64,000 nucleotides of DNA from Lampris incognitus. Lineage: Eukaryota > Chordata > Actinopteri > Lampriformes > Lampridae. Positions 37,001 through 43,254 of the stretch are shown here, piece after piece. The stretch spans positions 27,006,224 to 27,070,223 of the forward strand of contig NC_079214.1 in assembly GCF_029633865.1 (NCBI RefSeq), written 5' to 3'. Numbering within the stretch: position 1 is the stretch's first letter; every line of letters starts with the position of its first letter. The notes below the pieces were generated by a model. That model saw nothing but the letters and a program-made list of their open reading frames with translations. It ran no database searches and had not been told where the DNA came from. The position numbers were made by a program, and so were the translations under genes.

Positions 37001-40000
37001 CAGGCATTCTCCACAGATATTGTCTCATTGCCTAAACTCGTAGCCAAGTCAAATGTATATCCTCAAACAAAGGTAACTCATATAGAGTTAGAAAGATAGG
37101 ATATTTGTAATTTTATTGTCCTATCCTACACTTAACAGGTTTTAACTCTCCGTTCAATTGGTTTGTTTCAGAGAGACTATGAAAAAGATCACAAAGTCAG
37201 ACTGGCTTTGGGTAATGGGATAAGAGCTGACACCTGGACAGAGGTCCTGCAACGTTTTGGAAATATTTCTATTTTCGAATTCTATGGAGCTACTGAGGGC
37301 AATATTTCATTTGCTAACTACACTGGAAAAATTGGCGCTATCGGCAGGGAGAATTTTCTCCACAAAGTAAGTGAGGAGAGCAATGTTTTACTGGCTTGTG
37401 TTTTGTCTATTCAGCTGAGTGTATGTCTATTTTATGGAATGTACATACTATGAAAAACTGTCATGGCAATTCCACTCTGACATTAAATGAGGAGCGAGAC
37501 AAAAATCTCTTTCAGTATTGTCACACTTGAATATGCTCACGAACATGACGCACAAGCCTAGTTGCTTAAGTTCATGCCCTTATCTCAGAGCACAGTCCCT
37601 AGCATGCAGCACAAACATGCCCATTGTTTCGATCATAATGGTGTGTACCCAGTTTCTCCCTCATCCTGGTCGGAAGAAGTAGCTCATCTTTATTATTGGA
37701 CTGTTACCCTAATGGATATCAGATGTTGCTCAGAGAATTCATTGATCGGGTTTCCCCTTGTCCTCATCTTCCAGCTCATCATTCTCCATGACCATCCCTT
37801 CAGGTCTTGTGACTCTCGAATGAACTTCCCAAATATTCCTTTGCCACCAACCAACAGACAATCACAGGCCTTCACTAGCTCACACAGGAGAAGGCACTTC
37901 ATGGCATCACGTGCTACACGAGCCCCAGGCATCCATCCAAACAATGTGAACATAGTATAGCTGATACATGGTCAAAGATTAAAAGTAATCAACATTCATA
38001 TTTGAACTGCCCTCACAAAAACACAAGACTATCTAAGTGAAATAAACATCAGAGATGCTTTGCAAAAACCAGAAACTGTAGGAGCTACTTAAAATGTTGC
38101 AAGTTACTCCTCTTGATGGTATTCCTTGGTGGCAGGGTGGTCAGAGCATTCGCATTGTGATGAACCCTTCTGCATCTTTAGCAGATATCTCAGGGTCACA
38201 AGCGTTTCACTCCTTAGCCTGTATGCCTCACCTGAGTGGGACAGCAAAGACCAAATTAGCCTTCACCTGCAGAAGGGTTCTCATCAACCACAACCATCTT
38301 GAGCTGGTCTCAGCTGCCATGGCTATCTCCCCATTGGCTTGCTTCAGTTGTTTGGGTTCCAAACCCATCTTCTGTAGGAAATAGCGCACTGATGTTGCTG
38401 GGAAACCATGGCTGCCAACTTGGATGGGAAATAAGGTTGCATACCATCCATTGACAAGAGCCTTATCAATTAAATCCTGGTTCTTGGCTTTCTCTTGTTG
38501 ATGAGAGACGGTTAGCCTGTCCTCCCAGGGCACTGTGAGTGTGGCTGCGAAGACAGTTTTTGTTCTCCTGGATAGAGGAACCATGTCTGGTCGGAGTGAA
38601 GTTACTGCCACCTCTTCTGGAAAGGCAAGTCTCTTCTTCAGGTCCACTTGCATCTCCCAGTTGGAAGCTTGATGCGAAATGGAGCATGGGTTCTTGGCAG
38701 TTGTTCTTGCCCAAGGAACCTTATCTCCTTCCATTTGGAGATTGACAACTTCAGGTCGTAATGCCTGGTGTTTATTGGTTTTGACCCTCTGCAGGTCTGT
38801 GCATCTGGCAATTTCTGTAAGGACGTTGTCATGCCTCCACTTGTATCGGCCTTCTGTCAGTGCTTTGGGAATTCCAGTTAAGATGTGATTCAGGGTGCAA
38901 AGGGTTGCTCCATACTGCTTGCAGGATGGGTTGTCTTCTTTGCCCCAGATCTTTAGATTGTTTGGAGTTGGCAATGAGGTCAGCCACAGCACGCAGGAAG
39001 AAGGTCAATTTGCCCTGGTCGGTACCCCAGAGTTCCTTCCAGGACAACAATCATTCGAGTGTCTGATCCCACTGCATCCACTGTCCCTGGCAGGTGAGTC
39101 CTACCACTTTTATGTGGCGGTCTTCTTCCGCTGCCTCTCAAACCCTCTGCACCACGAGTCCTCTCTTACCTTTGGCATTCGCCTTACTCCATCTCTTGGC
39201 ATTGTAGTTTCCAAGTCATAGCCGTCCTTGACAGACTACCCCAACGATGTCCTGATGTTTCCAGTATGCTTCTGCTTCCCTCACTGCTTCCTGAGGCTTC
39301 CACTTCCTGCCACACTTGAGTCTTGTTAACATGTCTGATTTCCTCATCCTCAGACATTAGCAGTGTACTGACTGCTCTTGCCTTGGTGCCTTTGAATTCT
39401 TCCACCACCGATGAGACTGGTAAGTGGAGCTAGGAGGTCTTGCTGTACAGGCTGACCAAGCAAAAAGTTGGAGGGACACCCAGCCAATTTTGCAAGAATT
39501 TGCTGCACAGTCTCTCCATTGCTTCCACTTGAGTCACAGGGACGTCGTATGGCAGGAATGGCCATTGCATTGTAGGTACGATGCCATACTGGAAACACTA
39601 TACATTAAACCTTCCAAGCAGCTGTTTGTTGTCAGTTGCCTTGAGCCAGATGTTTAGTTGAGTCATGGTGTCTTTGAGGTTGCCGCTGTCCTTCAGGGTC
39701 CTGTCATAATTCTCTCCAAGGCATCGGATTCCTTGTTCTTGAATCATTGGGATCTCAGCCCCTTGAATAATGATGTTTTTGTCAGCTTTCCTTTCAGGTT
39801 ACTTAGGCTCCCAGATTTTCCTGGTTTGAATTGCACCGAGACCATGTAGCCACATTCTCCAACGAGCTTTGGATCCACTGTGTACCTTGGATCGTTGGAG
39901 TCATCACAGTTATATCATACATGAATGTTCTGCAGGCCAGATGTCTTATTCCGCTATCCACTTTTGGCCCTCTACATTGCATTCCTCCTGCTTTTAGTAA

Positions 40001-41469
40001 CCTTATGTAGCTAATGAATTTCATGTAATTTTATTCTGACGTTTTTTTTTAATCACATTTCTGAATTAACTTTTCAGGCTGTGTGCCCATATGCCCTCAT
40101 AAGGTTCGACACAGAGAAAGAGGAGCCAGTCAAAGACTCCAGAGGATTCTGTATTGAAGTCCCAAGAGGTAAAAAAAAGAAGAAAATAAGATAATTTTTG
40201 TCGCTCTAAATTGGCATTCAGGTTTTACAATTAACTATTATGGTTTGGCTTCATGTGGGTTTGAACACTAGGAGAAACTGGTTTGCTGGTTGCCAAGATT
40301 GGAAGGCCGTCACCGTTTGTCGGCTATTCCAAAAACAGGCAGCAGACAGAGAAGAAGAAGCTAAGTGGCGTGTTTGTGAAAGGAGACCAGTACTTTAACA
40401 CTGGTGACCTCCTAAAGATAGACCAGGAAGGCTTCATCTACTTTCAAGACCGTATTGGAGACACCTTCAGGTCATTAAGTTATAAAGATCCTCTTATGAC
40501 CTTTGTCTATTCTCAAGTGAGGTCCTGGACACAGAAAATGTTATTATCACTATAATCACAGGGAATATATATCCCAATATCTGGTTACATATGTAAAAAT
40601 ACTATATTTAAGAATCCAGCTGAGTTCATCACATTGAACTGATTGGCAATACTCCCTCAAATATATTACACTTCATTTTGTGAGAAATTTGAGGTATTAG
40701 ATTCTCGCTATCATTAACTGAGAAGATGCAAATTTCATCCTGATACAATATCACTGAAAGACGATGAACAATAATATTGACTTACTGCCTAGCCCTGTTC
40801 TCACTGACACGGATACACCATCCTGCTGTTGTAATCATGAACAGGTGGAAAGGTGAAAATGTGGCGACCACAGAGGTGGCCGATCTTTTGAACATGATAG
40901 ATTGCATTGAAGAGGCTAATGTCTACGGTGTGAAGGTGCCAGGTAATAACTTCATTATTCTGTCACGTTTGAGGCCTTGGATATGAGCTTAAACGATAAA
41001 CTTGTCACCGTATGTTTGCTCTGTATCTGCTTATCCCTTTGCCTTCAACTGGATAAATTAGGACATGAGGGGAGAATCGGGATGGCATCAGTCAAACTGA
41101 AAGATGGCATGGAGTTTGATACCAGCGCTACGTACCAGCATGTCAACGCCTACCTCCCCAGCTACGCACGACCCTATTTCATTCGTGTACAGGTAAATTC
41201 TCCTTCACGATATTTACAGATCTTGTAGTGCAAAAAATGTATTCCTCCAAAGATAAACTAGGAATAAATGCCTTTGCACAATTGTTCTTTGACAGAGTTC
41301 ACTGGCAGTGACTGGGACCTTTAAGCAGATGAAGGTGAGGCTAGCGGAGGAGGGCTTCGACCCAGCCATCATCACTGAGCCCTTGTACTATCTGGAGGGC
41401 CGAGAGGGCTATGTCCCCATGACTCAGGACATATTCAGTTTAATCTCAGAGGGAAAGATCAAACTCTAG
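11492..41469 (+). CDS. slc27a2: Very-long-chain acyl-CoA synthetase / fatty acid transport protein 2 (10 exons)
   Basis: Ten exons (11492-11969, 14726-14935, 15144-15302, 32294-32418, 37172-37366, 40078-40168, 40272-40470, 40845-40942, 41062-41192, 41296-41469) join in one open frame of 1860 nt, 619 residues, close to the roughly 620 of mammalian SLC27A2. The family activates long- and very-long-chain fatty acids with ATP and CoA and promotes their uptake, at ER, peroxisome or plasma membrane. Residues 4-19 form a hydrophobic N-terminal anchor. The AMP-binding signature YIYTSGTTG is split over exons 2 and 3; the FATP motifs [13 protein letters not shown] and [25 protein letters not shown] are intact. 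The protein ends EGKIKL. ATG 11492 is chosen because it aligns with the hydrophobic anchor; ATG 11495 is possible. The paralogue slc27a6 is the main alternative. Confidence 0.85.
12008..12170. repeat. Teleost repeat fragment (CATTTAGCAGACGC motif)
   Basis: Contains the very common fish repeat word catttagcagacgcttttat followed by ccaaagcgac. It lies in intron 1, 38 bp after the exon 1 donor. The outer limits are approximate, and the family (non-autonomous DNA element or SINE tail) is not settled. Confidence 0.55.
12400..12535 (+). mobile_element. L2-type LINE 3' UTR fragment
   Basis: Shows the ordered words of the fish L2 3' end: gggagtttgtccttatccga, gatgcgagggtctaacgaca, gccccttgaggcaaatttgt, gggctataaataaaattgac. 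There is no coding part. Related fragments occur in the opposite strand at 33208, 36622 and 43255. Confidence 0.7.
12720..12972 (+). mobile_element. tRNA-derived SINE
   Basis: Starts ggggcggcatgactcagcag, with an A-box-like catgactcagcagg and a B-box-like ggtttgatcc 40 bp later, as in tRNA-headed fish SINEs. The body has tgtcgaag-like and gatgagcaggttg words, and the tail reads aaagcactttgagtggtcgg through aacacagtccatttacca. The copy is near full length but diverged. Confidence 0.75.
12973..13957. other. Intron 1 sequence, no recognised feature
   Basis: About 985 bp. Only short local repeats are seen, such as the gagttacatta word repeated at about 13708-13762. No ORF with known domains. Confidence 0.4.
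13958..14013. repeat. Near-perfect hairpin palindrome
   Basis: Arms ctctgtttgtatatac (13968-13983) and gtatatacaaacagag (13987-14002) are exact reverse complements around a 3-nt loop, and pairing extends outwards with one mismatch to cactatatt / aatatagtg. It lies just upstream of the Penelope fragment and may mark its edge. Confidence 0.75.
14026..14330 (+). pseudogene. Penelope-like element fragment, GIY-YIG endonuclease region
   Basis: Two frames encode a diverged C-terminal endonuclease. 14037-14125 reads [20 protein letters not shown], the YIG..TKQ..R.AQH signature of Penelope-like elements, with Gly of YIG changed to Arg. 14160-14310 reads [18 protein letters not shown] and then [14 protein letters not shown] frameshift separates them and no RT domain remains. 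A (GATT)n tract follows directly. Confidence 0.75.
14325..14361. repeat. (GATT)n microsatellite
   Basis: About eight tandem gatt units directly after the Penelope fragment. It may be the element's 3' tail or later slippage. Confidence 0.85.
14632..14722 (+). repeat. (CT)45 microsatellite serving as polypyrimidine tract of exon 2
   Basis: A pure CT run of 91 nt ends 2 nt before the AG acceptor of slc27a2 exon 2 (14724-14725). It therefore supplies the whole polypyrimidine tract, and the branch point must lie either within it or more than 90 nt upstream. Confidence 0.95.
14726..14935 (+). CDS. slc27a2: slc27a2 exon 2
   Basis: Encodes residues 160-229 ([17 protein letters not shown] to YIYTSGTTG). 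Acceptor tcaag|agtt restores Glu across the phase-1 junction; donor caccg|gtaaac. The AMP-binding signature straddles this donor. Confidence 0.9.
15144..15302 (+). CDS. slc27a2: slc27a2 exon 3
   Basis: Encodes [15 protein letters not shown] through LCGAIEKG, completing the AMP-binding signature. Acceptor attgtag|gactt, donor gaaag|gtaaag, phase 1 at both ends. Confidence 0.9.
15633..16174 (-). repeat. 3' LTR of element G
   Basis: A 542-bp LTR with TG..CA ends on both strands (tgttacgg..tctaaca). The polypurine tract complement ttcctcccccctt follows at 16175, fixing the boundary and the minus orientation. Confidence 0.8.
16804..17130 (-). pseudogene. Gag-like N-terminal ORF of element G
   Basis: A 108-codon ORF starting [20 protein letters not shown], with [20 protein letters not shown], which resembles the SAP-like start of Gag proteins in some fish LTR elements. 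It ends in a Ser/Ala- and Pro-rich tail with no nucleocapsid, protease or RT. It is probably a truncated Gag; function unknown. Confidence 0.5.
17282..17383 (-). repeat. tRNA-like segment in element G
   Basis: On the minus strand, ggtcggaccctttagtcaac with a tRNA A-box-like TAGTCAACTGG, a GTCGCTTGCGGAG anticodon-arm-like stretch and a B-box-like GGGTTCGCGTCCC. The first 40 bases align with the tRNA-like segment inside element C (53851-53945). It is a tRNA-derived repeat rather than a functional tRNA: the acceptor stem does not pair well and there is no terminator. Confidence 0.6.
17874..17894 (-). promoter_or_regulatory. Primer-binding site of element G, tRNA-Pro-like
   Basis: Three bases inside the 5' LTR the element strand reads TTTGGGGTGCTCGTCCGCGAT. 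This differs from the classical tRNA-Pro primer site at only two or three positions. Confidence 0.6.
18062..18261 (-). repeat. 3' LTR of gypsy D
   Basis: A 200-bp LTR. It differs from the 22027 copy mainly near its inner end (cgatgtgtgcag against cgtggtgta). Confidence 0.88.
18286..19401 (-). pseudogene. Gypsy D integrase
   Basis: A 371-codon open frame with the zinc-binding end ([12 protein letters not shown]), the DDE core ([35 protein letters not shown]) and a C-terminal chromatin/DNA-binding region ([33 protein letters not shown]). All three catalytic residues are visible. It is classed as a pseudogene only because its polyprotein is broken upstream: a frameshift near 19390 separates it from RNase H. 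Confidence 0.85.
19383..20306 (-). pseudogene. Gypsy D RNase H and connection domain
   Basis: Begins [20 protein letters not shown], the sequence just after the RT thumb. The RNase H core follows ([41 protein letters not shown]), then the linker to integrase with AHEGHLGI near the end. The upstream RT palm is missing (see 20303-21499). Confidence 0.85.
20303..21499 (-). pseudogene. Gypsy D nucleocapsid, protease and truncated RT
   Basis: Two CCHC knuckles ([30 protein letters not shown]) are followed by protease with the active site [12 protein letters not shown]; the catalytic D-T-G reads D-P-G. RT fingers follow ([37 protein letters not shown]) and stop after RYTRMP. The next codons already belong to the segment after the RT thumb in a shifted frame, so the YxDD-containing palm has been removed by a clean internal deletion near 20325. 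Confidence 0.87.
21145..22026 (-). pseudogene. Gypsy D Gag (capsid part)
   Basis: Starts [20 protein letters not shown] (ATG overlapping the gacgaggatggc primer region) and runs through the capsid-like [44 protein letters not shown] and [15 protein letters not shown] frameshift around 21450-21500 passes into the nucleocapsid frame. The same Gag type occurs in gypsy E, so D and E are related families. Confidence 0.85.
22027..22222 (-). repeat. 5' LTR of gypsy D
   Basis: A 196-bp LTR followed on its right by the gctag duplication and the remainder of element G's LTR. Polyadenylation/TATA-like words (attctttatttaga) are shared by both copies. Confidence 0.88.
22576..24433 (-). pseudogene. Non-LTR retrotransposon (Jockey/Rex1-like LINE) ORF2 fragment
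   Basis: Minus-strand RT in several frames: 23385-23912 carries [37 protein letters not shown] and [16 protein letters not shown]; 23065-23361 carries [16 protein letters not shown] and [10 protein letters not shown]. The FADD catalytic box is at about 23095-23110 in a shifted frame. 22537-22984 carries the C-terminal [18 protein letters not shown] and [20 protein letters not shown]. The 5' part is missing at the gypsy E LTR. The clade call is by eye. Confidence 0.78.
24434..24622 (+). repeat. 5' LTR of gypsy E
   Basis: A 189-bp LTR beginning TGTTATAGCTGG and ending CATAATA, the same kind of TGTTAT..ATA ends as gypsy D. Confidence 0.85.
24637..25400 (+). pseudogene. Gypsy E Gag, 5' part
   Basis: Gag starts at ATG 24637 ([20 protein letters not shown]), with [20 protein letters not shown] and [10 protein letters not shown] frameshift near 24810 moves it to a frame reading [20 protein letters not shown] and [20 protein letters not shown]. 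The first zinc knuckle [16 protein letters not shown] is reached at 25395, where the hAT insertion interrupts the gene. The second knuckle resumes at 26777. Confidence 0.83.
25401..26768 (-). mobile_element. hAT DNA transposon, internally deleted but still coding
   Basis: Perfect 8-bp target duplication gtcctgcc at 25393-25400 and 26769-26776. Terminal inverted repeats are cagtggcgtaacca (left) and the complement of tggttacgcccctg (right). The element is 1368 bp and encodes a shortened transposase on the minus strand. It interrupts the zinc-knuckle region of gypsy E Gag, so it is younger than E. Confidence 0.93.
25711..26561 (-). pseudogene. Shortened hAT transposase: TTF-type zinc finger joined to C-terminal dimerisation domain
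   Basis: The start [20 protein letters not shown] (26561) is followed by a frameshift into a 234-codon frame (25711-26415). That frame has a TTF-type zinc-finger region ([38 protein letters not shown]) and then directly the hAT C-terminal dimerisation domain ([33 protein letters not shown]). The RNase H-like DDE catalytic region between them is absent, yet the two end domains stay in one frame. It could not catalyse transposition; it might bind element ends. Confidence 0.8.
26777..27460 (+). pseudogene. Gypsy E second zinc knuckle, protease and RT start
   Basis: Resumes after the hAT with [16 protein letters not shown], then, in a second frame, protease [20 protein letters not shown] (intact D-T-G at about 26950) and the flap-side motif [17 protein letters not shown] at 27241-27243 and a TAA at 27433-27435 interrupt the protease-RT linker. 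Confidence 0.83.
27454..28919 (+). pseudogene. Gypsy E RT and RNase H
   Basis: RT fingers and palm ([46 protein letters not shown]) run to YLD at about 27781; a small deletion there removes the second Asp of YLDD and shifts the frame. The other frame continues with the thumb ([20 protein letters not shown]) and RNase H ([43 protein letters not shown]), ending at a TGA at 28917-28919. The catalytic box is broken, so RT is dead. Confidence 0.87.
28926..29972 (+). pseudogene. Gypsy E integrase
   Basis: A 348-codon open frame with zinc-binding residues ([10 protein letters not shown]), the DDE core ([35 protein letters not shown]) and a C-terminal domain ([33 protein letters not shown]). It is close to the integrase of gypsy D in order and motifs. 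The frame is intact, but it is cut off from the rest of pol by a stop. Confidence 0.85.
30038..30227 (+). repeat. 3' LTR of gypsy E
   Basis: A 190-bp LTR starting TGTTGTATCTGG, with several substitutions against the 5' copy, so E is clearly older than elements B and C. Confidence 0.85.
30228..31205. repeat. Unclassified repetitive region in intron 3
   Basis: About 980 bp. A 28-bp word (cctttaacatatcaaaaacg then ttgt) occurs at 30730-30753 and 31015-31038, about 285 bp apart in direct orientation, and gctagc-rich stretches occur at 30263-30295 and 30811-30826. No protein domain is seen. It could be a non-autonomous element or a decayed LTR. Confidence 0.4.
31206..31385 (-). pseudogene. Gypsy integrase C-terminal remnant
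   Basis: The minus strand encodes [20 protein letters not shown] and [20 protein letters not shown], the conserved end of the integrase core of another gypsy lineage. About 60 codons remain open, with no flanking pol sequence. It is an isolated relic inside intron 3. Confidence 0.72.
31386..31682. other. Intron 3 sequence, no recognised feature
   Basis: About 300 bp between the integrase remnant and a LINE tail; nothing recognised. Confidence 0.35.
31683..31765 (-). mobile_element. LINE 3' tail, RTE/Rex3-like
   Basis: Reverse complement of the tail type seen at 9379-9488: ccatccattccatcc, aaccgcttatcctgctctta, gggtcgcggggatgctggag, cctatcccagcagtcattgc. Confidence 0.65.
31805..32256 (+). 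mobile_element. tRNA-derived SINE, near full length
   Basis: The head has A-box-like tagcgtggcggtctattcc and B-box-like gattcgaatccccgtg. The body contains gccggatgtgggtatgtgtc, gcctcctctggtcggtcagg and gtgaaactcctcactgtcag. The tail is aaaataaataaataaataaa. About 450 bp. A truncated relative lies at 43053-43232. It ends 37 bp before slc27a2 exon 4, so it sits close to the acceptor region. Confidence 0.82.
32294..32418 (+). CDS. slc27a2: slc27a2 exon 4
   Basis: Encodes [20 protein letters not shown] and [17 protein letters not shown]. Acceptor ttcctag|gtatc, donor aaag|gtaaag; leaves phase 0. It is separated from exon 3 by the 17-kb transposon-filled intron. Confidence 0.9.
32505..32790 (-). 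repeat. Diverged LINE 3' UTR-like repeat
   Basis: Minus-strand arrangement resembling the L2 3' UTR seen at 33208: a short tail near 32515, then aggtgggataaatgtggggg, gagaaaccagaggaagagca and gacccctcctccaag. No coding part. Confidence 0.45.
32791..33207. other. Intron 4 sequence, no recognised feature
   Basis: Purine-rich intron sequence (gagggtgaggataagagaga near 33055). It may be further LINE 3' UTR, but I cannot support a boundary. Confidence 0.35.
33464..33905. repeat. Tandem duplication in the L2 3' UTR
   Basis: Two diverged copies of roughly 220-235 bp (about 33464-33699 and 33700-33905). Each contains tacaacattgaaa, the gatgccaag.agtgtcca word, ggacagactacac and ccattcacatacac. The second copy runs into the (GA)n tract. 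Confidence 0.7.
33904..34013. repeat. (GA)n microsatellite
   Basis: About 107 nt of GA repeats with one early gcga interruption, lying in the 3' UTR of the L2 element. It gives spurious Arg-Glu and Leu-Ser open frames on the two strands. Confidence 0.95.
35462..36347 (-). mobile_element. hAT DNA transposon remnant with BED-finger ORF
   Basis: The 886-bp insert has terminal inverted repeats taggggtgcaatggtt and the complement of aaccgttgcatcccta, flanked by a perfect 8-bp duplication ctgggaac (35454-35461 and 36348-36355). The inner ends carry repeated cggttcggtt words. The minus strand encodes only the N-terminus of a transposase. The L2 RT frame continues on both sides, confirming the borders. 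Confidence 0.92.
35517..36029 (-). pseudogene. hAT transposase N-terminus (BED-type zinc finger)
   Basis: A shifted start (MASGGVERK at about 36029) leads into [20 protein letters not shown] (35918), a BED-finger-like Cys pair. The start of the transposase domain follows ([40 protein letters not shown]). The frame runs into the terminal repeat, so the catalytic core and dimerisation domain are deleted. Confidence 0.75.
36622..36845 (-). repeat. L2-like LINE 3' UTR fragment
   Basis: Minus-strand 3' UTR words: tcaagtcagatttatttatt, cccttgatgcagataaggaa, aaacttcaggaagagcatca and ggacagatagacatgcaata. No coding sequence. It lies between the larger L2 and exon 5. Confidence 0.6.
37172..37366 (+). 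CDS. slc27a2: slc27a2 exon 5
   Basis: Encodes [20 protein letters not shown] and the FATP/VLACS signature [20 protein letters not shown], ending LHK. Acceptor gtttcag|agagac, donor cacaaa|gtaagt, phase 0 on both sides. Confidence 0.9.
37367..38093. other. Intron 5, first part, no recognised feature
   Basis: About 730 bp. A minus-strand stretch at 37693-37953 stays open for 86 codons but shows no family motif. It may be 3' UTR of the adjacent R2-like LINE. Confidence 0.35.
38094..40024 (-). pseudogene. R2-superfamily-like LINE, C-terminal RT and restriction-like endonuclease
   Basis: Minus-strand coding remnants in order: 39803-40024 ([10 protein letters not shown] in place of the RT catalytic box, then [15 protein letters not shown]), 39350-39598, 39184-39408, 38829-39050 ([20 protein letters not shown]) and 38228-38992. 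The last holds a CCHC-like region ([15 protein letters not shown]), [17 protein letters not shown], and [16 protein letters not shown]. The RPD..(x)TVPWED arrangement fits the PD-(D/E)XK restriction-like endonuclease of the R2/NeSL group. Frameshifted and 5'-truncated; not functional. The exact clade is uncertain. Confidence 0.7.
40078..40168 (+). CDS. slc27a2: slc27a2 exon 6
   Basis: Encodes [30 protein letters not shown]. Acceptor ttttcag|gctgtg, donor caagag|gtaaaa, leaving phase 1. Intron 6 is short (103 bp). Confidence 0.9.
40272..40470 (+). CDS. slc27a2: slc27a2 exon 7
   Basis: Encodes [39 protein letters not shown] and [13 protein letters not shown]. Acceptor cactag|gagaaa. The donor cttcag|gtcatt has only GT in common with the consensus and looks weak, but the frame joins exactly to exon 8 (Arg codon split AG/G). 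Confidence 0.87.
40845..40942 (+). CDS. slc27a2: slc27a2 exon 8
   Basis: Encodes [20 protein letters not shown] and [12 protein letters not shown], the C-terminal motif shared by all FATPs. Acceptor gaacag|gtggaa, donor ccag|gtaata. Confidence 0.9.
41062..41192 (+). CDS. slc27a2: slc27a2 exon 9
   Basis: Encodes [20 protein letters not shown] and [19 protein letters not shown]. Acceptor aattag|gacatg, donor tacag|gtaaat, phase 0 at the 3' end. Confidence 0.9.
41296..41469 (+). CDS. slc27a2: slc27a2 exon 10 (terminal coding)
   Basis: Encodes [40 protein letters not shown] and the end SEGKIKL, stop TAG 41467-41469. Acceptor tgacag|agttc. The terminal IKL is close to the PTS1-like LKL end known for mammalian SLC27A2. 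Confidence 0.9.
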   Translation, partial: SSLAVTGTFKQMKVRLAEEGFDPAIITEPLYYLEGREGYVPMTQDIFSLISEGKIKL

Positions 41470-41745
41470 ACATCTGCGGTATCAGATGCTTTGTGCTGAT
41501 CTGAGCGAGACCTGCCACTTTAGAATCTAATCATGACACACAATGTCTCAAGCATGCATCAGAGGATAAGGTGAATAAATGCGGTGTAAATTCAGACCAA
41601 CCTGTTAAGCACTTACGGTAAACTTATTTCAGTTATTTTATAAAGGCTTTACCAAGATTGTTGTATGCTGTTTATTGCAATATTTTGAGAGGAATGATTG
41701 TGTTGAAAATATATTAATAAAGTGAAAAGGCAATGTGTCTTAATT
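41470..41745 (+). terminator. slc27a2: slc27a2 3' UTR and poly(A) signal
   Basis: Unique sequence after the stop contains AATAAA at 41716-41721 about 247 nt downstream, a plausible polyadenylation signal with a GT-rich stretch (caatgtgtcttaatt) following. An RTE LINE begins at about 41760. Confidence 0.65.
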
Positions 41746-41759
41746 AGGTACATTTAGAT

Positions 41760-42985
41760 GACGATCCCTTGAAAAAAAGGGGAAAGAGTAATAAAAGCTA
41801 GGTTAAGAGAAGAGGTGACGATCAGCGAGCAGCAGTATGGTTTCATGCCACGAAAAAGCACTACAGATGTGATGTTTGCTTTGAGAATGTTGATGGAGAA
41901 GTATAGAGAAGGCGAGGAGTTACATTGTGTCTTTGTGGATTTAGAGAAAGAATATGATAGAGTGCCAAGAGAGGAGGTGTGGTATTGTATGAGGAAGTCG
42001 GGAATTGTGGAGAAGTATGTAGGAGTAGAGCAAGATATGTATGAGGGAAGTGTGACAATGGTAAGGTGTGCGGTTGGAAAGACAGATGAGTTCAAGGTGG
42101 AGGTGGGATTACATCAAGGATCGGCTCTGAGCCCTTTCTTGTTTGCAATGGTGATGGACAGGTTGACGGACGAGATCAGGCAGGAGTCTCCATGGACTGT
42201 GATGTTTGCAGATGACATTGTGATCTGTAGCAAGAGTGGGTTGCAGGTGGTGGTATGCACTGGAGAGAAGAGGAATGAAAGCCAGTAGGAGCAAGATGGA
42301 ATATATATATGTGAATGAGAGGGAGGACAGTGAGGATGCAAGGAGTAGAGGTGATGAAGGCAAATGAGTTAAAATACTTGGGGTCAACTGTCCAAAGTAA
42401 CGGGGAGTGCAGGAGAGATATGAAGAAGAGAGTGCAGGCAGGGTGGAGGGGGTGGCGAAGAGTATCAGGAGTGATTTGCGACAGAAGGGTACCAGCAAGA
42501 GTTAAAGGGAAAGTTTAAAAATGGTTGTGAGACCAGTTATGTTATATGGTCTGGAGACAGTGATACTGACAAAAAGATAGGAGGCGGAGCTGGAGGTGGC
42601 AGAGTTGAAGATGCTAAGATTTTTATTGGGAGTGACAAAGAAGGACAGGATTAGGAACAAGTATATTAGAGGGACAGTTCAGGTTGGACGGTTTGGAGAC
42701 AAAGCAAGAGAGGCAAGATTGAGATGGTCTGGACATGTATGGAGGAGAGATGCTGGGTATATTGGGAGAAGGACGCTGAATATGAAGCTGCCAGGGAAGA
42801 GGAAAGGAGGAAGGCCAAAGAGGAAGTTTATGAATGTGGTGAGAGAGGACATGCAGGTGGCTGGTGTGACAGAGGAAGATGTACAGGACAGGAAGAGATG
42901 GAAACGGATGACCCGCTGTGGTGACCCCTAACGGGAACAGCCGAAAGTAGTCGTAGTAGTAGTAGTAGATGACGATCTCTTGAAC
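41760..42985 (+). pseudogene. RTE-clade LINE, 5'-truncated
   Basis: RT part at 41815-42288 with QQYGFMPRKSTTDVMFALRM, CVFVDLEKEYDRVPREEVWY, GLHQGSALSPFLFAMVMDRL and the catalytic MFADDIVI box intact. A frameshift follows; then 42315-42518 (NELKYLGSTVQSNGECRRDM) and 42596-42931 (AELKMLRFLLGVTKKDRIRN, RWSGHVWRRDAGYIGRRTLN). The end gtggtgacccctaacgggaa then cagccgaaagtag and a (GTA)n tail is the typical 3' end. It lies just downstream of slc27a2. Confidence 0.85.
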
Positions 42986-43052
42986 AATTTCCCTGATATT
43001 TTTTGTGATTTTTAACCCTGATATGGGTGGAAAGAAAACTAGTGAACAGTGT

Positions 43053-43232
43053 CTGGGTAGTGTAGCGGTTTATTCCATTGCTCACCAATACAGGGATGCC
43101 GGTTCAAACCCCCTGTTGCCTCCAGCTTGGTCGGGAATCCCTACAGGCCATGTCTGTGGGTTGGGAAGCTGGATGTGGGTATGTGTCCTGTGTAACATTG
43201 GGCTGGTGTAGGTGGAGAGAAGGAGCAGTATG
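43053..43232 (+). mobile_element. tRNA-derived SINE, 3'-truncated
   Basis: Shares the head and body of the SINE at 31805: gggtagtgtagcggtttatt, ggttcaaaccccctgttgcc, agcttggtcgggaatcccta, gctggatgtgggtatgtgtc. It stops near 43232. Confidence 0.72.
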
Positions 43233-43254
43233 TGGCTAGTTAGCAAGAGCCAAG

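Noticed and set aside
37693..37953. Minus-strand 86-codon ORF in intron 5
   Set aside because: No recognisable motif, no start context, and it lies beside a minus-strand LINE whose 3' UTR it may be.
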